From NCBI GenBank assembly GCA_036011085.1, contig DASCMS010000048.1, positions 1 to 64,000 on the forward strand: a DNA stretch of 64,000 bases. Direction: 5' to 3'. Of the stretch, positions 1-8,824 are shown one piece after another; position 1 is the first letter of the stretch; each line of letters begins with the position of its first letter. The DNA comes from UBA8231 sp036011085 (lineage in GTDB: Bacteria; Latescibacterota; UBA2968; UBA8231). The notes under the pieces were generated by a model. That model saw nothing but the letters and a program-made list of their open reading frames with translations. It searched no databases and was not told the DNA's origin. The position numbers were made by a program, and so were the translations under genes.

Positions 1-53
1 CTACATACACATCCGCTGAATCACTACTCCAGCGCGCTGTGCCCAATAATGAA

Positions 54-101
54 CATTACGTCAACACAAGCTGATTTCTCGACGCGTCGGGTGACGTAAT
101 G
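54..101. repeat. 10-bp inverted repeat downstream of leuS
   Basis: Arms cattacgtca (54-63) and tgacgtaatg (92-101) are perfect reverse complements separated by 28 nt. The spacer contains a second perfect palindrome, cgacgcgtcg (80-89). It lies about 50 nt past the leuS stop, reading on the minus strand. There is no T-run, so it is not a clear intrinsic terminator; it could be a factor-dependent end, an mRNA 3' stabiliser or a binding site for something beyond the window. Nothing else is visible in 1-153. Confidence 0.45.
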
Positions 102-153
102 CGCGTTATATGCCTATGCGTGATGGCGGGATACGAATCTGCCTCCAACCGAT

Positions 154-3084
154 TCAGGCGACGACGTTGACGATCTTTCCGGGGACGATGATGAAGCGCC
201 GGATTTCCCCTGACTCCGGAAGAAACCGACGGACGCTCTCCAGCGCCAGTACCTGCTCCTTCAGAGCCTGTTCCGAAATGTCGGTTGCTACCTCAACGGT
301 TGCCCGCATCTTGCCGTTGACCTGAACAGGCAGGGACACGGTATCCTGGAGCAGCAGTGTCTCGTCATGGACCGGCCACTGCTGACGGGCCAGAACTCCC
401 CCGTCAAAGCCACAGCGCTCCCACAGCTCCTCACCGATATGCGGAGCCAGCGGAGCCAGCATGAGTATGAGAGCCCGGGCCACCTCTTCAGGGATTCGCT
501 CGAGAGCCACCAGCTCATTGTTCAGCTTGATGAGCGCGGCGATGGCGGTGTTGAAGCGCAGACCTTCCAGATGCTCGCCGACGACAGCGATCGTGGCGTG
601 CAGCTGGGATCTCAATTCCTGAGAGGCATTGGCTCCGTCGACCTTGGTGCCCCCGTCGGCGTCGATCAGGTTACGCCACACTCGCTGCAGGAATCGCTGC
701 ATCCCGCGGATCCCTTCCATACTCCACGGAGCGCTCTGCTCCAGCGGCCCCATGTACATCTCATAGAGGCGCAGCGTATCCACGCCATACTCCTCCCCCA
801 CTTCTTCCGGAGGCAGACCATTCTTGTAGCGCTTGCCCATCTTGCCGCGGAAACGCTTCAGCTTCTGACCGGTCTCGGCATGCATCGGCTCGCCGGCGGC
901 GTCGAACTCCACCTTGCGGATATCGATGTAGACACCACGCTCGTCGGTGAAGGCATCCGCCGTGATCATACCCTGGCTGAACTGTTTCTTGAACGGCTCG
1001 GGTGAGGACACGTGCCCCAGATCAAAGAGCATCTTGTGCCAGAAACGTGCGTAGAGCAGATGCAGGACCGCGTGTTCGGCGCCACCGACGTAGAGATCGA
1101 CGGGCATGAAGGCCCGCTCCTTCTCCGCATCACAGAATGCCGTTTTATTGTGCGGGTCGATGAAGCGCAGATAGTACCAGCACGAACCGGCCCATTGGGG
1201 CATCACGTTCAGTTCTCTCTCGCACGGCACACCGTTCACATCCACCCGGGCCCAATCGGCCTCGGCACGCCCCAGAGGCGGTGTCACGGGCGTGTCCGGA
1301 TCATCGGATGTGGTAGGCTTGAAGTCCTCCATGTCCGGCAACAGCACGGGCATATCGGTGACCACGGGGTAGCCCTCGGGATGATTGGCCAGTGGGAACG
1401 GTTCTCCCCAGTAGCGTTGACGTGAGAAGACCCAGTCCCGCAGGCGGAAGCCAACCGCCTCTCCGCCCACACCTGCCTCCTGCAGAGCGGTGACAATCTT
1501 CGCCTGTGCCTGGGCCGTCGGCAGGCCGTTGATGGCGAAGGCAGAGTCAGCGCCCTGGAGGGGCGAGTTGATGGACACGCCGTGGCCGGTAAAGCACTTT
1601 TCTTCGGTGCCCTCCGGCGCTTCGACGACCTCGATGATGGGCAGACCGTACTTTTCCGCGAAGGCGTGGTCGCGATCGTCGTGGGCGGGGACCGCCATGA
1701 TGGCACCCGTACCGTAGTCCATGCTGACATAGTCGGCGACAAAGACCGGCACGCCCTCGCCATTGACCGGGTTGAGCGCGTAGAGCCCACTGAAGACCCC
1801 CGTCTTCTCCTTGTCCTGTTCCGCGGCCCTGGCGTCGGTCCGGGTCAGGGCTGCCGACCTGACGTAGGCTGTCACCGCCGCCTGCGGATCCAGGTCAGGA
1901 GTGTCGCCCCGCCATCGCGGGTCGGTCTCCTGCGGCCATTCGGCCGGGACGGCATACGCAGAGTCCCCGACCGTGACCAGTGGGTGCTCGGGTGCGACGA
2001 CCATGAAAGTCGCCCCGAAGAGGGTGTCCGGACGGGTCGTGAAGGCCTCGAGCTCCACCTTGTCCGTCGAGGTCACACCGAGAAGTTCGAAGAGGACCCG
2101 GCCACCTTCACTGCGGCCGATCCAGTTCCGCTGCATCAACTTGATCGGTTCGGGCCAGTCCAGCGCGTAGGTCCCCCCCTTGCCGTCAGGGAGCTCGCCG
2201 GCGTCGAGATCCTCCAGCAGCCGATCGGCATACGCCGTAATGCGTAACATCCATTGCTTGAAGGGCCGTTTGTAGACGGGGTAATCTCCGACTTCGCTGT
2301 GCCCCTCGGTGGTGACCTCCTCGTTGGCCAGAACCGTTCCCAGCCGTGGACACCAGTTGACGGTGACTTCCTTCTGGTAGGCCATCCGGTAGGTGTTGAG
2401 AACCTGCTCCCGTTCGGCTACGGCCAGATCGGACCACACGCAGTTCGTCGTGTCGGACCTCAAGCCCGCAAGAGCCTGACGATCCGCCGGGCTCAAGCCC
2501 CGATCCCCGGAGTCGAAGGAGGCGGCCAGGTCGGCGAGCGGCCGTCCTCGTCCTGCTATTGTTCTGCCCGCCTCGTCCTGCCACTCACACTCGGGATCGT
2601 ACCAGGCATCGAACAACTGCTGGAAGATCCACTGTGTCCAGCGGTAGTAGTCTTCGTTGGAGGTGGCGATCTCGCGATCCCAATCGTAACCAAGACCGAG
2701 AAACTGCAGTTGATCCCGGTAGTGATCGATACTCCTGGCCGTTGCCACGGCGGGATGGATGTTGTGCTCGACAGCGTACTGCTCAGCGGGTAAGCCAAAG
2801 CTGTCGAAGCCCATGGGATGCAGCACGTTGTAGCCCGACATCCGCTTGAAGCGACTGTAGATGTCGCTGGCGATATACCCCTTGGGGTGGCCCACATGCA
2901 AGCCCTCCCCACTGGGGTAGGGAAACATGTCGAGAACGTAGCAACGGGGGCGATCCGGATCGTATCCATCGTCACCGGGGGCGGCCGTCCGGTAGGTACC
3001 GTGCTCGAGCCAGTATTGGCGCCATCGCTGCTCGATGCGCCGATAGTCGTAGGCACCACTGGCGCCGGCATCCGCCGTTGTCAT
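154..3084 (-). CDS. leuS: Leucyl-tRNA synthetase
   Basis: Charges tRNA-Leu with leucine in the cytoplasm. The 976-aa protein is class I: the HIGH-type motif HVGH is at residues 63-66 after PYPSGEGL. The CP1 editing domain has the threonine-rich TTRPDTLFGATF and the MAVPAHDDRDH stretch with the editing aspartate. The KMSKS-type loop reads KMGKR (748-752). An anticodon-binding domain and C-terminal domain follow. It is longer than the E. coli enzyme (860 aa), mainly because of an insert around residues 170-230. I chose the ATG at 3084 over an upstream in-frame ATG (3228) because it forms an ATGA overlap with the asnS stop and begins the conserved part. It is translationally coupled to asnS, so both come from one transcript. 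Confidence 0.97.
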   Translation of the reverse strand: MTTADAGASGAYDYRRIEQRWRQYWLEHGTYRTAAPGDDGYDPDRPRCYVLDMFPYPSGEGLHVGHPKGYIASDIYSRFKRMSGYNVLHPMGFDSFGLPAEQYAVEHNIHPAVATARSIDHYRDQLQFLGLGYDWDREIATSNEDYYRWTQWIFQQLFDAWYDPECEWQDEAGRTIAGRGRPLADLAASFDSGDRGLSPADRQALAGLRSDTTNCVWSDLAVAEREQVLNTYRMAYQKEVTVNWCPRLGTVLANEEVTTEGHSEVGDYPVYKRPFKQWMLRITAYADRLLEDLDAGELPDGKGGTYALDWPEPIKLMQRNWIGRSEGGRVLFELLGVTSTDKVELEAFTTRPDTLFGATFMVVAPEHPLVTVGDSAYAVPAEWPQETDPRWRGDTPDLDPQAAVTAYVRSAALTRTDARAAEQDKEKTGVFSGLYALNPVNGEGVPVFVADYVSMDYGTGAIMAVPAHDDRDHAFAEKYGLPIIEVVEAPEGTEEKCFTGHGVSINSPLQGADSAFAINGLPTAQAQAKIVTALQEAGVGGEAVGFRLRDWVFSRQRYWGEPFPLANHPEGYPVVTDMPVLLPDMEDFKPTTSDDPDTPVTPPLGRAEADWARVDVNGVPCERELNVMPQWAGSCWYYLRFIDPHNKTAFCDAEKERAFMPVDLYVGGAEHAVLHLLYARFWHKMLFDLGHVSSPEPFKKQFSQGMITADAFTDERGVYIDIRKVEFDAAGEPMHAETGQKLKRFRGKMGKRYKNGLPPEEVGEEYGVDTLRLYEMYMGPLEQSAPWSMEGIRGMQRFLQRVWRNLIDADGGTKVDGANASQELRSQLHATIAVVGEHLEGLRFNTAIAALIKLNNELVALERIPEEVARALILMLAPLAPHIGEELWERCGFDGGVLARQQWPVHDETLLLQDTVSLPVQVNGKMRATVEVATDISEQALKEQVLALESVRRFLPESGEIRRFIIVPGKIVNVVA

Positions 3085-4394
3085 GGGTAGATTCTCTGCA
3101 ATGTTCTGGGAAACGGGATCGTCTCGCGTACGTGCTTCAACCCGCATAGCCAGCCGACAACTCGCTCGATGCCCATGCCAAAACCGGCATGCGGCACCGA
3201 GCCGTACTTGCGCAGATCGAGATACCACTCGAAGGCTTCGCGCGGCAGGCCATGGGCGGCAATACCCCTCTCCAGCTTGCCCAGATCGTCTTCACGCTGC
3301 CCCCCACCGATGATCTCCCCGTAGCCTTCCGGAGCCAGCATGTCGACACACAGAGCCAGCCGGTCGTCTTCCGGATCCTGTTTCATGTAGAACGCCTTCA
3401 CCGCGGCCGGGTACCGATGTACGAGTACAGGTGTGTCAAAGTCTTCCGAGAGCAGGGTCTCGTCTTCCCCCCCGAGGTCACTCCCCCACTCGATCTGACT
3501 GCCCTTGCTCCGCAGGATCTCGACAGCGTCGTCATAGCGCAGTCGTGGAAAGGGCCTGCCTGCGGCGACTTTCTCCAGCGGCGCTGTATCACGCTCAAGC
3601 AGGTCCAGTTCCGCCCGACAGTCTGCCAGTACACGTGTTGCCACATGAGCCACCAGGCCCTCGGCAATCTCCATATCCTGCGCCAGATCACAGAAGGCCA
3701 TCTCCGGCTCGATCATCCAAAATTCGGTGAGATGCCTGCGGGTCTTCGATTTCTCGGCACGAAAGGTGGGTCCGAAGCAGTAGACCTTGCCGAAGGCCAT
3801 GGCCGCTGCCTCCATGTAGAGCTGACCACTTTGCGTCAGGTACGCAGTGTCGCCGAAGTAATCGGTCTCGAAGAGAGTCGTGGTTCCCTCGCACGCTGCG
3901 GGCGTCAGCACCGGCGCGTCGATCAGCAGGAACCCCTCCTGGCTCATGAACTGCCGACAGGCATCGACGATCGTGCCGCGGATACGGAGCACCGCGTTGG
4001 GTCGTGTCGAGCGCAACCACAGGTGCCGGTGTTCCATGAGGAAAGCGATGCCGTGATCCTTCGGCGTGATCGGATAATCCTCGGCGACGTCGACGACGGT
4101 GATCGACTGAACGCCGAGCTCAAACCCCAGAGGCGACCGTACATCCGCGCGCACCTCGCCCTTAACGACAACGGAGGACTCCTGCGTCAGTTCACCCGCG
4201 GCGGCAAAGATCTCCGGCTCGACATCCCCTTTGAACACGACACACTGGATGATCCCGGAGCCGTCCCGCACCTGCACAAAGTGGAGCTTGCCGCTGGGCC
4301 GGACATTGTAAACCCAGCCGCGCAGTTCGATGGCGCTGCCTTCGTGCTCGGCCACCTGGCCGATCCGCACGACGGGTGGTAGTGGATTCGACAT
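3081..4394 (-). CDS. asnS: Asparaginyl-tRNA synthetase
   Basis: Class IIb synthetase of 437 aa that charges tRNA-Asn, so the organism need not rely on transamidation for Asn-tRNA. The N-terminal OB-fold covers roughly residues 10-110 (RGWVYNVRPSGKLHFVQVRDG). The catalytic core has motif 2 (FRAEKSKTRRHLTEFWMIEPE) and motif 3 (GFGMGIERVVGW). The start at 4394 gives MSNPLPPVVRIG; an upstream ATG at 4433 lies too close to the pnp terminator. An AGGAG Shine-Dalgarno lies about 10 nt upstream of 4394. The gene begins only about 40 nt after the T-tract of the pnp terminator, so its promoter is not obvious; readthrough is possible. Confidence 0.96.
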   Translation of the reverse strand: MSNPLPPVVRIGQVAEHEGSAIELRGWVYNVRPSGKLHFVQVRDGSGIIQCVVFKGDVEPEIFAAAGELTQESSVVVKGEVRADVRSPLGFELGVQSITVVDVAEDYPITPKDHGIAFLMEHRHLWLRSTRPNAVLRIRGTIVDACRQFMSQEGFLLIDAPVLTPAACEGTTTLFETDYFGDTAYLTQSGQLYMEAAAMAFGKVYCFGPTFRAEKSKTRRHLTEFWMIEPEMAFCDLAQDMEIAEGLVAHVATRVLADCRAELDLLERDTAPLEKVAAGRPFPRLRYDDAVEILRSKGSQIEWGSDLGGEDETLLSEDFDTPVLVHRYPAAVKAFYMKQDPEDDRLALCVDMLAPEGYGEIIGGGQREDDLGKLERGIAAHGLPREAFEWYLDLRKYGSVPHAGFGMGIERVVGWLCGLKHVRETIPFPRTLQRIYP

Positions 4395-4432
4395 CTGCTG
4401 CCTGCTCCTGGATTGCGCGCAGAGCTCCTGCA

Positions 4433-4484
4433 ATAAAGAAAAGACTACCGAAACTCAGCCTCGAAGGGCCGAGTTTCGGTAGTC
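4433..4484 (-). terminator. Intrinsic terminator of pnp
   Basis: A perfect 14-bp stem (gactaccgaaactc 4443-4456 with gagtttcggtagtc 4471-4484) has an inner GCC/GGC pairing in its loop. On the minus strand it is followed at once by TTTTCTTTATT, and on the plus strand by no T-run, so it is directional for pnp. It sits 39 nt after the pnp stop and about 40 nt before the asnS start. Confidence 0.9.
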
Positions 4485-4522
4485 TCGCTGGAAGCGCCGA
4501 CTCGCGCTTGTCGGCCTCTATC

Positions 4523-6598
4523 CTAGCTCTTGGGAAGAAGCGCCTTCCGGCTGAGTCTGATCTTGCCGGAGTTGTCGATGTCGAGAACCTTCACCGTCAC
4601 CTTGTCGCCTTCATTGACAACGTCCTCGACGTTTTCGACGCGGTGATGATCCAGCTCGGAGACGTGCAACAGACCTTCCTTGCCGGGCAGAATCTCGACG
4701 AAGGCCCCGAAGGGCATGATGCGCTTCACCGTGCCTTCGTACTGCTTGTCGATTTCCGCATCCGCCGTGATCGCCTCGATCATAGCCCTCGCTTCTGCGG
4801 CAGCCGTCGCTTCGACGGCGGACACCGTGATCGTGCCGTCATCATCGACGGCCACGCTGGCTCCCGTCTTCTCAATCTCACGGATCATGCGGCCGCCCGG
4901 GCCGATGACGGCGCCGATCTTCGACGGGTCGATCTTGATGTACTCGATTCGCGGCGCGAACTGTGACAGTTCCGCGCGCGGCTTGTCGATGCAGCCGTTC
5001 ATCGCCTTGAGGATGTGCATACGGCCCGCACGGGCACGCTCCAGCGCCTCTTCCAGGATCTCGATACGAATCCCGGCGATCTTGTTCTCCATCTGCACCG
5101 CCGTGATTCCCTCTTCAGTGCCGGCCACCTTCAGATCCATGTCGCCGAGAAAGTCCTCATCGCCGAGAATGTCGGTGAGGATGACGTAGTCATCTCCCTC
5201 GCTGATGAGGCCCACGCCAGAGGCCGTTACAGCAGCCTTCATCGGTATGCCAGCGGCCATCATCGCCATGGAGCAGCCGCATACGGTGGCCATCGACGTG
5301 GAGCCGTTGGACGACTGGATATCGGCTACCAGACGAAGGGTGTAGGGAAACGAATCGACCGCTGGAATGACCGGCTCGAGAGCCTTCTCGGCGAGGTGGC
5401 CGTGGCCAATCTCACGACGTCCCGGCCCCCGTGGAAAGGACACCTCGTTGGTGCTGTATGAGGGGAAGTTATAGTCGAGGTAGTAGGACTTGAACGCCTT
5501 GCCCCGCAAGTCGTCGATCATCTTCTCGTCAAACTTGTTGCCCAACGTCGCCGTGCACAGGGCCTGCGTCTGGCCACGCTGGAACAGGGCCGATCCGTGG
5601 GCCCTTGGCAGCACCTCGACTTCACAGGCCAACTCGCGTACCTCGTCGATGGCCCTGCCGTCGATCCGCTTCTTGTCACTCAAGACCATCTGGCGCATGT
5701 CGGCCTTTGTCAGGTCGTAGAGCAGCTCGCCGATGGCCTTGCCCGAATCGGGAAACTTCTCCGCCAGTTCGACGGGAACATCCGCCTCCATCTGCTCGAT
5801 CAACTCGCCCCGCTTGTCGCGATCGCCGGAACGGTTGGCGGCGGCGATGCGTTCGGCGGCGGCGGCTTCGACAGCCTTGGTCAGATCCGCATCAATCTCG
5901 GGAGCGACATACTCCATCTTGTCGCGCCCGGCCTTCTTGGCCAGTTCCTCCTGCAGGTCGAGGATTTCCTGCATGTTCTCGTGGGCGAACTCGAGGGCCT
6001 CGAGCAGCGCCGCTTCGGAAATCTCCTCGGCACCGCCTTCGACCGTTCCGATGCTTTCACGGTCACCGGAGATGATGAGATCCATGTCGCTTTCGGTGAT
6101 CTGCTCGTTTGTCGGATTGACGATGAGATCGCCGTCGACGCGTCCCACCCGCAGAGCGGCGATGGGTCCCGAGAAGGGAATGTCGGACAACAACAGGGAG
6201 GCCGAAGCACCTACCATCCCCAGAATGTCGGCGTCATTGTCACCGTCCGAGGAGAGCACGGTGACGAAGACCTGGACCTCGTGGCGGAATTTCTTTGGAA
6301 ACAGCGGGCGGATCATGTGGTCGATCATGCGCGCCGAGAGCGTTTCCTTCTCGCCCATGCGCCCTTCCCGCTTGAAGAAGTTGCCGGGGATTCGACCTGC
6401 GGCGTAGGCTTTTTCACGGTATTCGACCGTGAGCGGCAGAAAATCGCGATCTCCCGCACGGTGGGAACGGCAGGCTGTGACCAACACGATCGTGTCGGCG
6501 TATCGAACCCAGACAGCGCCGTTGGCGCGTCCTGCGATCTTGCCGGTCTCCAGGGACAGCGTTCGACCGCCCCAATCCATCTCGACTTTGTGAATCAT
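4523..6598 (-). CDS. pnp: Polyribonucleotide nucleotidyltransferase (PNPase)
   Basis: 3'-to-5' phosphorolytic exoribonuclease of RNA turnover, 691 aa. Two RNase PH-like domains come first (FFKREGR near residue 78; FPSYSTNEVSFPRGPGRREIGHG near 385 in the second, catalytic copy), joined by the all-alpha linker. A KH domain follows (IGAVIGPGGRMIREI), then a C-terminal S1 domain (YEGTVKRIMPFGAFVEILPG). The length is close to the usual 700 aa. It is the last gene of the rpsO-pnp unit and is separated from rpsO by a structured 213-nt leader containing a long palindrome, a position where PNPase autoregulates itself through RNase III in E. coli. It ends at a strong intrinsic terminator. Confidence 0.97.
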   Translation of the reverse strand: MIHKVEMDWGGRTLSLETGKIAGRANGAVWVRYADTIVLVTACRSHRAGDRDFLPLTVEYREKAYAAGRIPGNFFKREGRMGEKETLSARMIDHMIRPLFPKKFRHEVQVFVTVLSSDGDNDADILGMVGASASLLLSDIPFSGPIAALRVGRVDGDLIVNPTNEQITESDMDLIISGDRESIGTVEGGAEEISEAALLEALEFAHENMQEILDLQEELAKKAGRDKMEYVAPEIDADLTKAVEAAAAERIAAANRSGDRDKRGELIEQMEADVPVELAEKFPDSGKAIGELLYDLTKADMRQMVLSDKKRIDGRAIDEVRELACEVEVLPRAHGSALFQRGQTQALCTATLGNKFDEKMIDDLRGKAFKSYYLDYNFPSYSTNEVSFPRGPGRREIGHGHLAEKALEPVIPAVDSFPYTLRLVADIQSSNGSTSMATVCGCSMAMMAAGIPMKAAVTASGVGLISEGDDYVILTDILGDEDFLGDMDLKVAGTEEGITAVQMENKIAGIRIEILEEALERARAGRMHILKAMNGCIDKPRAELSQFAPRIEYIKIDPSKIGAVIGPGGRMIREIEKTGASVAVDDDGTITVSAVEATAAAEARAMIEAITADAEIDKQYEGTVKRIMPFGAFVEILPGKEGLLHVSELDHHRVENVEDVVNEGDKVTVKVLDIDNSGKIRLSRKALLPKS

Positions 6599-6752
6599 CT
6601 CTTCTACTTGCTTTCTTGAGCGCGACAGGATGTCGCTGTGATGTCCCGCCGTGCTAGTTAGGTGGCGGAACGTGAGTGCCTTCGTGGCGGACGACGCGGC
6701 AGATCAGCAACCTGGCCCTGTGCCGGCAGCCGATCTGCGCGGTACTGCTTAT

Positions 6753-6815
6753 CTAGTGTCGTGTCTCAGAGATAAGTCGTCAGAATGTTGACGGATTCCT
6801 GAGACACGACACTAG
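6753..6815. repeat. 63-bp MITE-like palindrome between rpsO and pnp
   Basis: Perfect 17-bp arms (6753-6769 and 6799-6815) flank a 29-nt loop that contains a further 5-bp stem (cgtca...tgacg). Just inside the outermost base pair each arm carries TA, so the element reads TA-GTGTCGTGTCTCAG...CTGAGACACGAC-AC-TA, the layout of a miniature element with TA target duplications (IS630/mariner style). One arm contains the rpsO stop codon (6812-6814). No T-run follows on either strand, so it is not a simple terminator. In the pnp leader RNA it would form a long duplex that RNase III could cut. A weaker inverted repeat (6699-6705 with 6732-6738) lies nearby; nothing else is visible in 6599-6752. Confidence 0.6.
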
Positions 6816-7081
6816 CGCCGGAGCTCGAGTTCCTTGATCAACTCGGCGTAGTGCTTCGGATCCCTCGCCTGCAGGTAGTTCTGCAGGCGACGACGACGGC
6901 CGATCATCTTCAGCAGGCCACGACGTGTGGCGAAGTCCTGGCGGTGGGCGCGCAGGTGCTCGGTGAGATTGCGGATCCGTTCCGTGAGGATAGCGATCTG
7001 AACTGCCGCGGCCCCCGTGTCATTCTCACCTTCGCCGTACTTTGTTACCAACTCGCTCTTGCGTTCTGTTGTGATGGACAA
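6812..7081 (-). CDS. rpsO: 30S ribosomal protein S15
   Basis: Small-subunit protein bound to the central domain of 16S rRNA, 89 aa, the standard length. The family signature is clear: TGAAAVQIAILTERIRNLTEHLRAHRQD followed by LLKMIGRRRRLQNYL and the C-terminal ELELRR. The start codon is TTG (7079-7081), preceded by a purine-rich GAGGAAGAGG. The TAG stop lies in the end of a palindromic element. The order riboflavin kinase-rpsO-pnp is the conserved bacterial one. Confidence 0.97.
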   Translation of the reverse strand: MSITTERKSELVTKYGEGENDTGAAAVQIAILTERIRNLTEHLRAHRQDFATRRGLLKMIGRRRRLQNYLQARDPKHYAELIKELELRR

Positions 7082-7143
7082 ATTCCTCTTCCTCCGACTC
7101 TCGTGTGATCCGTGCTCTTACCTGATCCGTTTATGTCAACCAA

Positions 7144-7515
7144 CTAAGGGTTGGCGACGCGTGCCTTCTCGACATCTCTGGCGATCTGCCGCCTCAACTC
7201 CTCCACGGAGTCGAATCGCTGCTCGTCGCGCAATTTCTCTTTCAACCTTACCGCTACGGTCTCGCCGTAGAGATCGCCCTCGTAATCGAGGATGTATACC
7301 TCGACTGTGACCTCCCCGTCACCACCGAACGTGGGCCTGCTGCCGATGTTGACAACGGCGGCACGGTCCTCGGACTCACCCCAGGTGGCCAGGGCCGAAA
7401 ACACGCCTCGAGACAGTCCCCGAAGAGCCTGGCCGTCAACCTGCAGGTTGGCCGTCGGAAACCCGATCCGGCGCCCTCTGCCCTCGCCGCCTGCGACGAC
7501 GCCGGAAAATTCCAT
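7144..7515 (-). CDS. Stand-alone riboflavin kinase (RibF C-terminal domain only)
   Basis: Phosphorylates riboflavin to FMN. The 123-aa protein covers only the kinase half of bacterial RibF: GRGRRIGFPTANL (nucleotide and flavin loop), VVNIGSRPTFGG, and VEVYILDYEGDLYG with the glutamate usually assigned as the catalytic base. The usual N-terminal FMN adenylyltransferase domain (about 180 aa, with an HxGH-type motif) is absent. The ATG at 7515 follows the truB stop by 5 nt, so there is no room for it and no sign of a frameshift. The position between truB and rpsO is the normal ribF locus. FAD synthesis must therefore be encoded elsewhere or done by another enzyme. Confidence 0.9.
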   Translation of the reverse strand: MEFSGVVAGGEGRGRRIGFPTANLQVDGQALRGLSRGVFSALATWGESEDRAAVVNIGSRPTFGGDGEVTVEVYILDYEGDLYGETVAVRLKEKLRDEQRFDSVEELRRQIARDVEKARVANP

Positions 7516-7520
7516 CTGCC

Positions 7521-8417
7521 TCAGGCGATCGCCTCGGGTGCCGCGAACACCTTCGCTGGCTGCACCTGGCCTTCCCCCGTCCGGCCGATCCCGAGGAACC
7601 GGCCACTGGAAAAGACCGCACGTTCCTGGTCCGGCAACGCGTCCGCCGTCACCGGCTGACCGTGGGCGAAGGTCCGCGCCGCGAGCGGCTCGATGTCGAG
7701 GGGCTCCAGAATCCCCCGCAAAGCCAGCCGTGGCTCGATGAGGGCGGCTTGCAGGGCCCCTTCATCGTCGCCGGCGCGGAGGGTTTCGAGACCGACACCA
7801 TTCTCCGCCTTCATCGTGCCGATACGCAACCGCCGCAGTTCCTCTACGTAAGCGCCGCACCCGAGAGCGGCACCCAGGTCTCGCGCCAGAGACCTTATGT
7901 AGGTCCCCTTGCCGCACTCCACCCGGACCCGAAGGCACGGCGGCTGGTACTCGACGACCTCGAATCGATCCACCCGGATCTGTCGTGCCGCCAGTTCCAC
8001 ATCCTCATTGCGCCGGGCCCGCTTGTAGCTGCGTACGCCGTCAACCTTGACGGCCGAGTACGCCGGCGGCACCTGCTCGATCAATCCGCGAAACGACCCC
8101 ATCGCGTGTTCGATCTGTCCCAGGGAAGGGATCGTCTCGACAACAGGCCGGATCTCGCCCTGGGCATCGTCAGTCGAACTCGTTGCTCCGAGCCGCAGAG
8201 CGGCGGTGTATTCCTTCTCGCCACGGCTGATCCAGTCACTCAGACGCGTCATCGGTCCCAGACAGAGGACGAGCACTCCCGAAGCCAACGGGTCCAGAGT
8301 GCCACAATGACCGATCCGTCGAAGCTGAAGGGTCCGTCGTGCCATGGCGACAACATCGTGGGACGTAGGTCCCGTAGCCTTGTCGACCACCAGGATTCCT
8401 TCGTTCCCGGCGATCAT
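7521..8417 (-). CDS. truB: tRNA pseudouridine-55 synthase
   Basis: Makes pseudouridine 55 in the T-loop of tRNAs. The protein is 298 aa. It has GILVVDKATGPTSHDVV at the N-terminus, the catalytic motif GHCGTLDPLASGVLVL with the nucleophilic Asp, and VDGVRSYKRAR and KGTYIRSLARDLG further on, with a PUA-like tail. I chose the ATG at 8417 (MIAGNEGILVVDK) because it follows the rbfA stop by 10 nt; the 27 extra residues of the longer frame would lie inside rbfA. It is part of the rimP-to-pnp string. Confidence 0.95.
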   Translation of the reverse strand: MIAGNEGILVVDKATGPTSHDVVAMARRTLQLRRIGHCGTLDPLASGVLVLCLGPMTRLSDWISRGEKEYTAALRLGATSSTDDAQGEIRPVVETIPSLGQIEHAMGSFRGLIEQVPPAYSAVKVDGVRSYKRARRNEDVELAARQIRVDRFEVVEYQPPCLRVRVECGKGTYIRSLARDLGAALGCGAYVEELRRLRIGTMKAENGVGLETLRAGDDEGALQAALIEPRLALRGILEPLDIEPLAARTFAHGQPVTADALPDQERAVFSSGRFLGIGRTGEGQVQPAKVFAAPEAIA

Positions 8418-8427
8418 CAGCTGCCTG

Positions 8428-8820
8428 CTAATCGTCCTCTCCCGAGACCGTCCCTGCCTCAGCGACGGCAGACACGTCGCCGAGAGGTGGTATTTCATTG
8501 ATCAGGGCGCCCACTCGCGCCGCCCGTTCGGAGGTATCGTCGTAGCGCACTGTAATCTCGGGCGCCTGCCGCAGACGTATGCGCCGAGCCAACTCGCTGC
8601 GGATATGTCCAAGGGCGCTCTCGAGGGCCTTCACGGCCTCGCGCTGGGCCTCTTCTTCTCCCAGTACGCTGACGAACATGGTGGCGTAGTGGAGATCGTT
8701 CGACAACTCGACATCCATGACCGTAACAAAGCCAAGGCGCGGATCGCGCAACCGGCCCACAATGTCGCCCAACTCACGCTGCAACTGTTCGCGGACACGG
8801 GAGACCCGGTAGTTGGCCAT
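8428..8820 (-). CDS. rbfA: Ribosome-binding factor A
   Basis: Late 30S maturation factor that binds near helix 1 of 16S rRNA. It is 130 aa with the single KH-like fold: RVREQLQRELGDIV at the N-terminus, DPRLGFVTVMDVELSNDLHYATMFVSVLG in the middle and the RIRLRQAPEITVRYDDT segment. The C-terminal 25 residues are acidic and poorly conserved. It sits 4 nt after the DUF503 gene and 10 nt before truB, consistent with one transcript. Confidence 0.94.
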   Translation of the reverse strand: MANYRVSRVREQLQRELGDIVGRLRDPRLGFVTVMDVELSNDLHYATMFVSVLGEEEAQREAVKALESALGHIRSELARRIRLRQAPEITVRYDDTSERAARVGALINEIPPLGDVSAVAEAGTVSGEDD

Positions 8821-8824
8821 GTGC

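Noticed and set aside
7082..7143. FMN riboswitch or other flavin control next to the riboflavin kinase
   Set aside because: The gap after the gene is 62 nt and the gap before it 5 nt; no RFN-type conserved sequence is present.
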